Shown one piece after another: positions 26,536 through 34,010 of a DNA stretch of 64,000 nt. The stretch is from contig NZ_JACOPP010000009.1 of NCBI RefSeq assembly GCF_014287895.1, positions 56,008 to 120,007 on the forward strand. Reading direction: 5' to 3'. Each line of letters starts with the position of its first letter. Positions within the stretch are counted from its first letter, which is position 1. The notes beneath the pieces are model-generated. The model was not told the DNA's origin. It saw only the letters and a program-made list of their open reading frames with translations, and searched no databases. Source of the stretch: Lawsonibacter hominis (GTDB taxonomy: Bacteria; Bacillota; Clostridia; Oscillospirales; Oscillospiraceae). The position numbers were made by a program, and so were the translations under genes.

Positions 26536-26594
26536 TTGACAGGGTCCGTGCCGGTCCGGTAAAATTGAATTTACCATTTGTTTTACTAAGGTAA
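26536..26594 (+). promoter_or_regulatory. lysA promoter with overlapping GGTAAA/TTTACC dyads
   Basis: TTGACA (26536-26541) and TAAAAT (26560-26565) have an 18-nt spacer. The dyad GGTAAA-N6-TTTACC covers the -10 (26558-26575), and further TTACC and GGTAA half-sites follow up to 26594. No lysine riboswitch core is visible, so control by a DNA-binding repressor is the likelier reading. Confidence 0.5.
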
Positions 26595-26606
26595 GGTGAA
26601 CGCCCT

Positions 26607-27866
26607 ATGAAAAAGCCCTTCGTTACGCTGGAGCAGCTCCAAGGCATCACGCAGGCCTATCCCACGCCCTTTCACCTCTATGATGAGAAGGGAATCCGGG
26701 AGAACGCCCGGCGGCTGAAGGAAGCGTTTGCGTGGAATCCGGGGTACCGGGAGTATTTTGCCGTCAAGGCCACGCCCACCCCCGCGATCCTGAAGCTGCT
26801 GCGGGAGGAGGGGTGCGGCGTGGACTGCTCCTCGCTCACCGAACTGATGCTGGCGGAGAAATGCGGATTTTCCGGCCGTGAGATCATGTTCTCCTCCAAT
26901 GAGACCCCGGCGGAGGAGTTTGCGCTGGCGGCCCGGCTGGGCGCCACCATCAATCTGGACGATTTCACCCACATCGACTTTTTGAAGCAGACCATCGGCT
27001 TTATCCCGGAGACCATCTCCTGCCGCTTTAATCCGGGCGGCGTGTTCCGCCTGGGGGAGAGCAAGGAGGGCTTCCAGGTCATGGATACGCCGGGGGATTC
27101 CAAGTACGGCTTTACCCGGGAACAGCTCTTTGAGGGATTTCGAACGCTCAGGAGCATGGGGGCCAAGCGCTTCGGGCTCCATGCGTTCCTGGCCTCCAAT
27201 ACCTTGTCCAACGAGTATTACCCGGCCCTGGCCGCCATCCTGTTCCGGCTGGCGGTGGAGCTGCGGGATCAGACGGGGGCCGACGTAAGGTTCATCAACC
27301 TCTCCGGCGGCGTGGGCATTCCGTACCGCCCCGACCAGAGCGAGAACGACATTGCGGTCATTGGCGCAGGCGTGCGGAAGGCCTATGAAGAGATCCTGGT
27401 GCCTGCGGGGATGGGGGACGTGGCCCTCTGCACCGAACTGGGCCGCTTCCTGCTGGGGCCCTACGGGTGCCTGGTCACCCGCGCGATCCACGCCAAGCAC
27501 ACCTATAAGGAGTATATCGGCGTGGACGCCTGCGCCGCCAACCTGATGCGCCCCGCTATTTACGGGGCGTACCACCACATCACCGTCATGGGCAAGGAGG
27601 ACGCGCCCTGCGACCATAAGTACGACGTGGTGGGCTCCCTGTGTGAAAACTGCGACAAATTCGCCGTGGACCGTATGCTCCCCCGGATCGACAGGGGGGA
27701 TCTGCTGGTCATCCATGATACCGGCGCGCACGGATTTTCCATGGGCTATAACTACAACGGCAAGCTCCGCTCGGCGGAGCTTCTGCTCCAGGCCGGCGGC
27801 GGGGTACGGCTGATCCGCCGGGCCGAGACTCCGGAGGACTATTTTGCCACGATGGTGTTTGAATGA
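26607..27866 (+). CDS. lysA: Diaminopimelate decarboxylase
   Basis: A 419-residue fold-type III PLP decarboxylase that makes L-lysine from meso-diaminopimelate. The PLP lysine is in YFAVKATPTPAIL (~residue 53), the glycine-rich phosphate loop NLSGGVGIPYRP, the substrate Cys region GSLCENCDKFA and the C-terminal tyrosine motif DTGAHGFSMGYNYNGKLR. Length agrees with the clostridial form. AAGGTGA precedes the ATG. It is monocistronic. The upstream promoter overlaps a dyad at 26558-26575. Confidence 0.95.
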   Translation: MKKPFVTLEQLQGITQAYPTPFHLYDEKGIRENARRLKEAFAWNPGYREYFAVKATPTPAILKLLREEGCGVDCSSLTELMLAEKCGFSGREIMFSSNETPAEEFALAARLGATINLDDFTHIDFLKQTIGFIPETISCRFNPGGVFRLGESKEGFQVMDTPGDSKYGFTREQLFEGFRTLRSMGAKRFGLHAFLASNTLSNEYYPALAAILFRLAVELRDQTGADVRFINLSGGVGIPYRPDQSENDIAVIGAGVRKAYEEILVPAGMGDVALCTELGRFLLGPYGCLVTRAIHAKHTYKEYIGVDACAANLMRPAIYGAYHHITVMGKEDAPCDHKYDVVGSLCENCDKFAVDRMLPRIDRGDLLVIHDTGAHGFSMGYNYNGKLRSAELLLQAGGGVRLIRRAETPEDYFATMVFE

Positions 27867-27908
27867 GTGACGGGCAGCAGCGCCGGGAAGGGCGATGCCG
27901 CCCGGCGG

Positions 27909-27943
27909 GAACAGGGGCGCCGGCAGGCGTGCTGCCCCTGTTC
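27909..27943. terminator. Inverted repeat after lysA
   Basis: GAACAGGGGC (27909-27918) pairs with GCCCCTGTTC (27934-27943), followed by TTCTTA. It is a probable terminator between convergent lysA and ppk. Confidence 0.55.
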
Positions 27944-28036
27944 TTACCGATCCCTGTGGACGCAAGGGCGAGCGAGGAGACCTGCCTGAAAGGGAAAACG
28001 GCATTTTGCCGAATGTGGGCTATGGGCGCATGACTC

Positions 28037-30178
28037 TTATTTCAGCCGTGCCAGCAGCCGTTCCAGCAGGCCGCGGCGGCGCTCTTGGGAAACAGGCGGG
28101 TGGGCGGCGGCCTCTTGAGCCTGCGTCACGGCCTCGGCCATCATGGCCGCCTGAGCGTCCAGGACGGGCGCTGCTTCGGGTCTCGGGATGGGGGAATAGC
28201 TCCCGTCGGGACCCAGCAGCCGGGCTTTTGCATTGTCGGTACAGAGCAGGGTGATATAATGGGCGATCTGCCGCCGGATGGCCGGGTCGAGGACGGGGCA
28301 GGCGATCTCCACCCGCCGTTCGGTATTGCGGGTCATAAAATCGGCCGAGCCGATATACATACTGGCGTCCTCGCCCGCACCGAAGGCAAACACGCGGGGA
28401 TGCTCCAGAAAGCGCCCCACGACGGAAAAGATCCGGATATGGTCGGTCAGGCCGCTCACGCCGGGGCGCAGACAGCAGATGCCCCGTACGTTCATCACCA
28501 CCTCTACGCCCGCCTGACTGGCTTCGGCCAGCTTGTCGATGAGCTGGCGGTCGGTCACGGAGTTGACCTTGATGAAAATGTGGGCGGGGATCCCCTGACG
28601 GGCCTTGGCGATCTCCTCCTCCATCTTTTCCAGCAGCCTGGGCTTGAGGCTGTAGGGAGCCACCAACAGGTGGTGATACGTGCCCTCCAGGTTGGAGGTG
28701 GCCATGTTCTGGAAGAAGGACGCCGCGTCGGCGCCGACGGCGCTCTGGGCGGTCATCAGACAGAAGTCGGTGTAGAGCTTGGCCGTCTTCTCATTGTAGT
28801 TGCCCGTACCGATCTGAGTGATGTATTGGATGTGGGAGCGCTCCCGCCGGGTGATCAGACAGATCTTGGAGTGGACCTTGTATCCCTCAAAGCCGTAGAG
28901 CACCGTGCACCCGGCCTCCTCCAGCCGCTCTGCCCAGGCGATGTTGTTCTGCTCATCGAACCGTGCCCGCAGCTCCATGAGGACCGTCACATCCTTCCCG
29001 TTCTCTGCGGCGGCGGCCAGGTACTCCACCAGCTTGGCGGTAGAAGAGAGCCGGTAGATGGTGATCTTGATGGAGAGCACCGCGGGGTCGGCGGCGGCTT
29101 CCCTTACCAGCTTTAAAAAGGGCTCCATCGCATGGAAGGGGTAGTAGAGCAGCACGTCCCGCCGGAGGATCTGCGGGATCAGCGGCTCGCCCTTCACCAG
29201 CTCCCGGGGCCACTGGGGCGTGTACTTGGGATAGCACAGCGCGGCGACGGTCTCCGGCGGCAGAAGCGTCTCCAGCGCGTACACGTAGCCCAGCGCCAAA
29301 GGGGCGCGGGAGGAGAAGACCTGGGCGGGGGACAGCTCTAGCCGGCGGCAGAGGAAGCCGGTCAGGGCCTGGCCCGCTTCGCCCTGGATCTCCAGACGGA
29401 CGGGGGAGAGGCGTGCGCGCTTTTTCAGCACCTTCTGCATGTGTACCCGAAAGTCCTCGCCCACGTCGTAATCCTCGTCCTCCGGGCTGATATCGGCGTT
29501 GCGGGTAACGGCCACGACGCATTTGGACTCCACCTCGTAGGTATCAAAGAGCGTTTCGGCATAAAACAGGACCACCTGCTCCGTAAGCACATAGCGCACG
29601 CCCCGCTCCTCCAGACGCAGGAAGGGAGGAAGCGCCCTCGGTATGGGCACCAGCCCGAAGCAGGACTGACCCTCCCGCCGGAGGGAGAGCGCCACCGTCA
29701 GGGCCTTGGAAGGCAGGTGGGGGAAGGGATGATGGGCGTCCACCACCATGGGAGAGAGCACCGGAGCCACATAATCCCGAAACCAGCGCTCCACCTGCTT
29801 GCGGCCCTTCACGTCTAGTTCCTCCACGCCCAGGCTGCAGATATTGCAGGAGCGCAGGCGCGTCTCCAGCTGTGCGAAGGTCTTGTCCCGGCGCTTGTAA
29901 AGGGGCGGTACCGCCCGGCACACAGCCTGGAGCTGTTCGGTGGGGGTCAGGCCGCTCTTGCTGTCCACATGCGCCTGCCTGGAAAGGGTCATGTCGTAAA
30001 TGGAGCCGACCCGGATCATGAAAAATTCGTCCAGATTGCTGGTAAAGATGGCGGCGAACTTCAGCCGTTCAAACAGCGGCACGGATTCGTCGGTGGCCTC
30101 TTCCAGCACGCGTTCGTTGAATTTCAGCCAGGAGAGCTCCCGCTCCTGGGTATAGCGCGTATCCACGGCTTTAGTCAT
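28037..30178 (-). CDS. ppk1: Polyphosphate kinase 1
   Basis: A 713-residue enzyme of full family length that reversibly makes polyphosphate from ATP. The N domain opens YTQERELSWLKFNERVLEEATD. The two phospholipase-D-like C domains contain the autophosphorylated histidine region YKVHSKICLITRRE and the second conserved block YIGSADFMTRNTERRVE. The C-terminal tail of ~60 residues is less conserved. Its start overlaps the end of the Ppx/GppA gene by 8 nt, so kinase and exopolyphosphatase are translationally coupled, a common pairing that allows turnover of polyphosphate. Confidence 0.96.
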   Translation of the reverse strand: MTKAVDTRYTQERELSWLKFNERVLEEATDESVPLFERLKFAAIFTSNLDEFFMIRVGSIYDMTLSRQAHVDSKSGLTPTEQLQAVCRAVPPLYKRRDKTFAQLETRLRSCNICSLGVEELDVKGRKQVERWFRDYVAPVLSPMVVDAHHPFPHLPSKALTVALSLRREGQSCFGLVPIPRALPPFLRLEERGVRYVLTEQVVLFYAETLFDTYEVESKCVVAVTRNADISPEDEDYDVGEDFRVHMQKVLKKRARLSPVRLEIQGEAGQALTGFLCRRLELSPAQVFSSRAPLALGYVYALETLLPPETVAALCYPKYTPQWPRELVKGEPLIPQILRRDVLLYYPFHAMEPFLKLVREAAADPAVLSIKITIYRLSSTAKLVEYLAAAAENGKDVTVLMELRARFDEQNNIAWAERLEEAGCTVLYGFEGYKVHSKICLITRRERSHIQYITQIGTGNYNEKTAKLYTDFCLMTAQSAVGADAASFFQNMATSNLEGTYHHLLVAPYSLKPRLLEKMEEEIAKARQGIPAHIFIKVNSVTDRQLIDKLAEASQAGVEVVMNVRGICCLRPGVSGLTDHIRIFSVVGRFLEHPRVFAFGAGEDASMYIGSADFMTRNTERRVEIACPVLDPAIRRQIAHYITLLCTDNAKARLLGPDGSYSPIPRPEAAPVLDAQAAMMAEAVTQAQEAAAHPPVSQERRRGLLERLLARLK

Positions 30179-31079
30179 GCTGCGTTACCCCCATCACACG
30201 GTTCATAAGATAACCCTCCCGCACGCCGCAGGCGCTCACCGAGACGGTCTCGACCCCATAGGACTTCATCACGGCGTTGAGAATGATGAGGCCCGGCAGA
30301 ATGGTATGCACCCGGTCGGGCGCGGAGCGCAGGATCTGCCGAAGCGTGTCCCGGTCCCCTTTTTTCAGCCCCTTGTAAAGGGTCTGCAGCTCTCCGGCGG
30401 GGATGATCCGGTTGTCCGGGTCCGTTCCGGCCAGGTCGTTGCACAGCTTGGCGGCGGCCCGTATGGTGCCGCCCACGCCGGTCAGGTGCCTGCACCGGAC
30501 CTTGGCGGTCCTGGCGCGCTCCAGCTCGGCCTCCACCTGCTCCCGAATGGCGCGGCGCTCCTCCCGGGTGGGGAAGAGGCCCGCCACATACCTGGTGTAC
30601 AGGGACAAGGAACCCATGGGAAGCGAGCAGCCGGAAGAGATGCGTCCGCCGTCATAGGCCACAAGCTCCGTCGAGCCGCCGCCGATGTCGGTCAGCAGGC
30701 CGGAAGAAGCGCCGCCTCCCGCGGCGGCGCCCTGGAAGGAAAGCGCGGCCTCGTCCGCGCCGGAGAGGACCTCCACGGTCAGGCCGGTCACCTCCCGTAT
30801 GGTCTGCACAGCGTCCTCGGTGTTGACAATGTTGCGCAGAGAGGCGGTGCCGAAGACGTACAGGTCATGGAGGCCGAAGTTATCCAGCAGGGCGCGGAAC
30901 CCGGCCAGCGTCCGGCAGGCCACCAGGATGCCGCTGTCGGAGAGCGCGCCGTCCTTGATATAGCCTGCCAGCCCGGCCATCACTTTTTTGTTCAGCAGCA
31001 GCTTGAACTGCGTCCCCTCCCAGCGGTAGATGGACAGCCGGATGGTGTTGGAGCCTACGTCCGCAATGCCGCATTTCAT
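30171..31079 (-). CDS. ppx: Exopolyphosphatase/pppGpp phosphatase, Ppx/GppA family
   Basis: A 302-residue protein of the ASKHA fold. The phosphate-1 motif is CGIADVGSNTIRLSIYRW at the N-terminus and the phosphate-2 motif LLTDIGGGSTELVAYDGG near residue 140. It is the short form that lacks the C-terminal HD domain. It releases phosphate from polyphosphate or cleaves pppGpp; ppk1 follows with overlap, which favours polyphosphate. The start at 31079 is set by GAGGTGC upstream, three codons after an in-frame ATG at 31088. Confidence 0.92.
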   Translation of the reverse strand: MKCGIADVGSNTIRLSIYRWEGTQFKLLLNKKVMAGLAGYIKDGALSDSGILVACRTLAGFRALLDNFGLHDLYVFGTASLRNIVNTEDAVQTIREVTGLTVEVLSGADEAALSFQGAAAGGGASSGLLTDIGGGSTELVAYDGGRISSGCSLPMGSLSLYTRYVAGLFPTREERRAIREQVEAELERARTAKVRCRHLTGVGGTIRAAAKLCNDLAGTDPDNRIIPAGELQTLYKGLKKGDRDTLRQILRSAPDRVHTILPGLIILNAVMKSYGVETVSVSACGVREGYLMNRVMGVTQHD

Positions 31080-31167
31080 GGAAAGCACCTCGCTTTGTTC
31101 GGATTGGTTTGCATTCGCCTTAGTTTACGCGCTTTCCGGGCGGATATCAATGGGATTTACGAAAGCT

Positions 31168-31392
31168 TTACATGGGATCCGTGTCCGTATCCGCCGCGGC
31201 GCCGGCCTCCAGGCAGCAGGCTTCCTGTGCCGCGCGCCGGGCGGCGATCAGCGCCAGATTGTCCCCCAGCACGGTGAAAAAGGCCGCCAGTACGCCCAGC
31301 TCATCGTTGGACCGGTCCTGGGCCAGCTGGAAGGATACCAGCGCGGCGATGACCAGAAGCGCTTCTCCGGAAGGGCCCGATGTACATGCCAT
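31168..31392 (-). CDS. Small conserved hypothetical protein, 74 residues
   Basis: From ATG at 31392, directly behind GGAGGTGG, this encodes a 74-residue protein with one hydrophobic helix-rich core: GEALLVIAALVSFQLAQDRSNDELGVLAAFFTVLGDNLALIAARR. Small proteins with the pattern DELGxLAAFFTVLGDxLALIA occur widely in Clostridia without assigned function. It lies 88 nt upstream of the ppx gene on the same strand and may share its transcript. Coding is supported by the ribosome site and the clean hydrophobic pattern. Function unknown. Confidence 0.7.
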   Translation of the reverse strand: MACTSGPSGEALLVIAALVSFQLAQDRSNDELGVLAAFFTVLGDNLALIAARRAAQEACCLEAGAAADTDTDPM

Positions 31393-31442
31393 TTCGCCAC
31401 CTCCTCTGCCCATTTTACGGCGAAAGCCGCCAAAGGTGCCGG

Positions 31443-31471
31443 TGGACGGGCGGGAAGCGCTGTGGTATAAT
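31443..31471 (+). promoter_or_regulatory. Predicted promoter of the aldo/keto reductase gene
   Basis: TGGACG (31443-31448) and TATAAT (31466-31471) with a 17-nt spacer. The ~225-nt leader to 31704 is GC-rich with several inverted repeats (for example ACGGC with GCCGTTTT around 31615-31645), so leader-level control is possible. I see no named riboswitch. Confidence 0.55.
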
Positions 31472-31703
31472 AGCCGCGATACGGCTGCTATACCGCTTTG
31501 ACCGGCACGGTTCGCGCCCGCCCTGCGGCCTTCCGCCGCGAAGGGGGCCGGATACCGAGAAGCGCCCCGCATTTCGCGGTATCCCGGCGGCGTTAGCGCC
31601 TGTTTCAAAACCGAAACGGCGTCGGATGAGCGGCCGTTTTGCCGTTGTGCGCCCCAATGGCCGCCGGTTTGGCGGACGACGAAGACGAGCGGGAGGAGTT
31701 TTT

Positions 31704-32837
31704 ATGGAATACCGTACTTGGCCGGCGCTGGATGCCAGGGTCTCCCTGTTGGGCTTCGGCTGCATGCGCTTTCCCACGGACGATGCGGGATGCGTACAGG
31801 AGGACGCTGCCGCCGCCATGCTCCGCCGGGCGCTGGAGGCGGGGGTCAATTACATCGACACCGCCTATTTTTATCATGAGGAGCAGAGCGAGCGCGTCCT
31901 GGGCCGCGTCCTGGCGGACGTGCCCCGGGAGCGCTATTACTTGGCCACCAAGCTGCCTACCTGGAAGGTGGAGTCCCTGGAGGACGCACAGCGCTTCTTC
32001 ACCACTCAGCTGGAGCGGCTGAATACGGATCACTTTGACTTCTATTTGCTGCATACCCTCAACCGGGACCGCTGGCGAGCGATGGTGGAGCTGGGCGTGG
32101 TGGACTGGTGTGTCCAAAAGCAGCGGGAAGGGGCGATCTGCCGCTTCGGGTTTTCGTTCCACGACGGGTATGACGTCTTCGAGGAGATCCTGAGTTTCCG
32201 GAAATGGGATTTCTGCCAGATCCAGTTCAACTATCTGGATACGGATATCCAGGCGGGCGAGCGGGGATATGCGCTGGCGGAGCAGCTGGGGGTGCCGCTG
32301 GTGATCATGGAGCCGGTGAAAGGGGGCGCGCTGGCCGATCTGCCGGAGGATCTGGCCGCCCGGCTGCGGCGGGCGCGTCCGGGCGCGTCGATGGCCTCCT
32401 GGGCCCTGCGCTGGGCGGCCGGCCGCGCCAATGTGCTCACCGTTCTCAGCGGGATGAGCACCCTGGAACAGGTGGAGGACAATGCGGCCACCTTTACCCG
32501 GTTCCAGCCCCTGACGCAGGCGGAACTGGCCTTGGTGGAGGAGACGGCCGCGGCCCTGCGCGCGCGGGTGAAAAACGGCTGCACCGGCTGCCGCTACTGC
32601 ATGCCCTGCCCTGCCGGAGTGAATATCCCGGAAAATTTCCAACTGTGGAATCAGACGGCCAAGACCCAAAACGGCGCCTCCGCCTGGCGGCCCTGGCATG
32701 TGAATTTCGGGGAGGAGGACAAGGCAAAAAACTGCGTGCGCTGCGGCAGGTGCGTTCCGCTCTGCCCCCAGGGCATCCCCATCCCGGACGATCTGGCCCG
32801 CGCCCAGGCGGAGCTGGACGCCATCCCCAAACCGTAG
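31704..32837 (+). CDS. Aldo/keto reductase with C-terminal iron-sulfur domain
   Basis: A 377-residue protein. The AKR barrel spans ~1-290 with catalytic Asp/Tyr in GVNYIDTAYFYHEEQSE and Lys in LATKLP; LLHTLNRD replaces the usual LLH-x-W segment. The C-terminal ~90 residues hold two [4Fe-4S] motifs: CTGCRYCMPCPAGVNIPENF and CVRCGRCVPLCPQGIPIPDD. This clostridial AKR type probably takes electrons through Fe-S clusters as well as, or instead of, NADPH. Substrate unknown. GGGAGGAG precedes the ATG at 31704, and the long upstream in-frame stretch is not coding. Confidence 0.92.
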   Translation: MEYRTWPALDARVSLLGFGCMRFPTDDAGCVQEDAAAAMLRRALEAGVNYIDTAYFYHEEQSERVLGRVLADVPRERYYLATKLPTWKVESLEDAQRFFTTQLERLNTDHFDFYLLHTLNRDRWRAMVELGVVDWCVQKQREGAICRFGFSFHDGYDVFEEILSFRKWDFCQIQFNYLDTDIQAGERGYALAEQLGVPLVIMEPVKGGALADLPEDLAARLRRARPGASMASWALRWAAGRANVLTVLSGMSTLEQVEDNAATFTRFQPLTQAELALVEETAAALRARVKNGCTGCRYCMPCPAGVNIPENFQLWNQTAKTQNGASAWRPWHVNFGEEDKAKNCVRCGRCVPLCPQGIPIPDDLARAQAELDAIPKP

Positions 32838-32883
32838 AAGCGCTCGGGGCCGCGTTGACGCCCTGCCGCGGCCGGAACGCCTG

Positions 32884-32942
32884 AAAAGCGCCCCGCCCCC
32901 TTTCCTCCGCTTCGGTTCGGAGGATGGGGGCGGGGCGCTTTT
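32884..32942. terminator. Terminator after the aldo/keto reductase gene
   Basis: A long hairpin: AAAAGCGCCCCGCCCCC (32884-32900) pairs exactly with 32926-32942, with an inner CCTCCG/CGGAGG stem. The flanking A and T tracts make it bidirectional. Confidence 0.85.
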
Positions 32943-33020
32943 ACGATCTTTTGGCAGGGGAAAACGGGCGCCTTGGCAGATCGGAACAGGGCCGGGCGCC
33001 GTTTCCGGCCCACGTGCATA

Positions 33021-33434
33021 TTACCGCGGGCCTTCCTCAAAGACCTCGATCAGGTTGCCGGCGTTGTCGGTGATGAATACGCCGTACGTGCCGTCGATCT
33101 CGGCGACCTTGACGATGGATACGCCCAGCGCCTCCAGCTCGGCCTTGGCTTTGGGGCCGTCCACAACGCCCAGGGCCATGTGCTTGTTTCCGTGGGTCAT
33201 CAGATCCGCATTGGGAACGCTGCGCCCGGCGGGCAGAGGATGGGCGCCGGGGACCTGGAAAAGCTCCAGCTGAAAGCCGGGGCCCTGCATATGGCTGACC
33301 TTCGCGTCGATGCCGGGGATCACGGAGCGTTGGATGACGGTAAAGCCAAAGATCCGCTCATACCAGGCGATGCTCGCCTCCAGATCGGGCACGCTGATGG
33401 CAAAATGGTTGATGCCGTTGACGGCGATGGGCAT
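33021..33434 (-). CDS. VOC-family (glyoxalase-like) protein
   Basis: A 137-residue protein of the vicinal oxygen chelate fold with two beta-alpha-beta-beta-beta modules. INHFAISVPDLEASIAWYERIFGFTVI gives the first metal-binding His, and HMALGVVDGPKAKAELEALGVS plus DNAGNLIEVFEEG gives the later His/Glu ligands. Such proteins include glyoxalases, dioxygenases and fosfomycin-type resistance proteins; which applies is not readable. AGGAGGGG precedes the ATG. Its transcript would begin near 33612 and run through an array of hairpins (33465-33608). Confidence 0.88.
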   Translation of the reverse strand: MPIAVNGINHFAISVPDLEASIAWYERIFGFTVIQRSVIPGIDAKVSHMQGPGFQLELFQVPGAHPLPAGRSVPNADLMTHGNKHMALGVVDGPKAKAELEALGVSIVKVAEIDGTYGVFITDNAGNLIEVFEEGPR

Positions 33435-33464
33435 AGTACCCCTCCTGTCCAGCTTACTATGGAG

Positions 33465-33608
33465 GTATGCTGATGCATACGGAACAAAGCCAATTGGCTT
33501 TGTTCCGGTGCAAGGTTTTTGGCAGATGAGCCGGAAAACCTTGCACCTTCCGCTGGAGCAATACGGCGCTCCAGTGGAAACACGAATAAATCGCTTGGCG
33601 GTTTATTC
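33465..33608. repeat. Array of five consecutive hairpins upstream of the VOC gene
   Basis: Five inverted repeats abut one another: 33465-33480 (GTATGC/GCATAC), 33480-33507 (a perfect 28-nt palindrome around GCCAATTGGC), 33507-33547 (13-bp stem GGTGCAAGGTTTT), 33548-33579 (12-bp stem TTCCGCTGGAGC) and 33584-33608 (11-bp stem). None has a T-run. As RNA on the minus strand they would fill the leader of the VOC gene. Origin and function are unknown. Confidence 0.8.
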
Positions 33609-33618
33609 AGCAGACATT

Positions 33619-33647
33619 ATTATAGCGGATCTGGGGGAAAATGTACA
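33619..33647 (-). promoter_or_regulatory. Predicted promoter ahead of the hairpin array
   Basis: On the minus strand TGTACA (33647-33642) and TATAAT (33624-33619) with a 17-nt spacer. Transcription would enter the hairpin array at once and then reach the VOC gene. Confidence 0.5.
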
Positions 33648-33729
33648 GAAAAAAGCGCGGCGCAGCGAGGGCGTCCCCCAAGGCCCCGGCCTTTTCCAGA
33701 CGTCCCGCTGCGCCGCCCCCGCTGGGGCG

Positions 33730-33936
33730 TCAGAAATCATACTGCCCGCCCGTCAGGCTGCGGACAAAGGCCTTCATCTCGTCCTTGGAGTTGATAGTGT
33801 GGGTATGCTCGATCAAATCCCGCTGCCGGTCGGGGGAGAGCTCGGAAAAGTAGGCCATGGCCTGGGGATACTGGGCCAGCGCCATTCCGAAGCCCATGGG
33901 CAGTTCCGCAATGGGGTTGAAGCCTTCCTGATACAT
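33730..33936 (-). CDS. Small conserved hypothetical protein, 68 residues
   Basis: A 68-residue soluble protein, MYQEGFNPIAELPMGFGMALAQ followed by YPQAMAYFSELSPDRQRDLIEHTHTINSKDEMKAFVRSL. The second half looks like a short helical motif (SPExRQxxI-x5-I-SKxEMxxFV) seen in other small Clostridia proteins of unknown role. AAAGGAGAC precedes the ATG at good spacing. It has its own intergenic surroundings and is not clearly in an operon. I cannot assign a function. Confidence 0.75.
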   Translation of the reverse strand: MYQEGFNPIAELPMGFGMALAQYPQAMAYFSELSPDRQRDLIEHTHTINSKDEMKAFVRSLTGGQYDF

Positions 33937-34010
33937 AAGCAGTCTCCTTTCCTTCAGCGCTTAGTATGCGCAGAAAGGCGCGGGAGTAACCGCTATGGCG
34001 GAGGAATTGA

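Noticed and set aside
26400..26606. Lysine riboswitch for lysA
   Set aside because: None of the conserved lysine-riboswitch core sequences are visible and the predicted leader is too short (about 35 nt).
33465..33608. Reading the hairpin array as a CRISPR
   Set aside because: The stems differ in sequence and length and there are no equal spacers or direct repeats. No cas genes are present.
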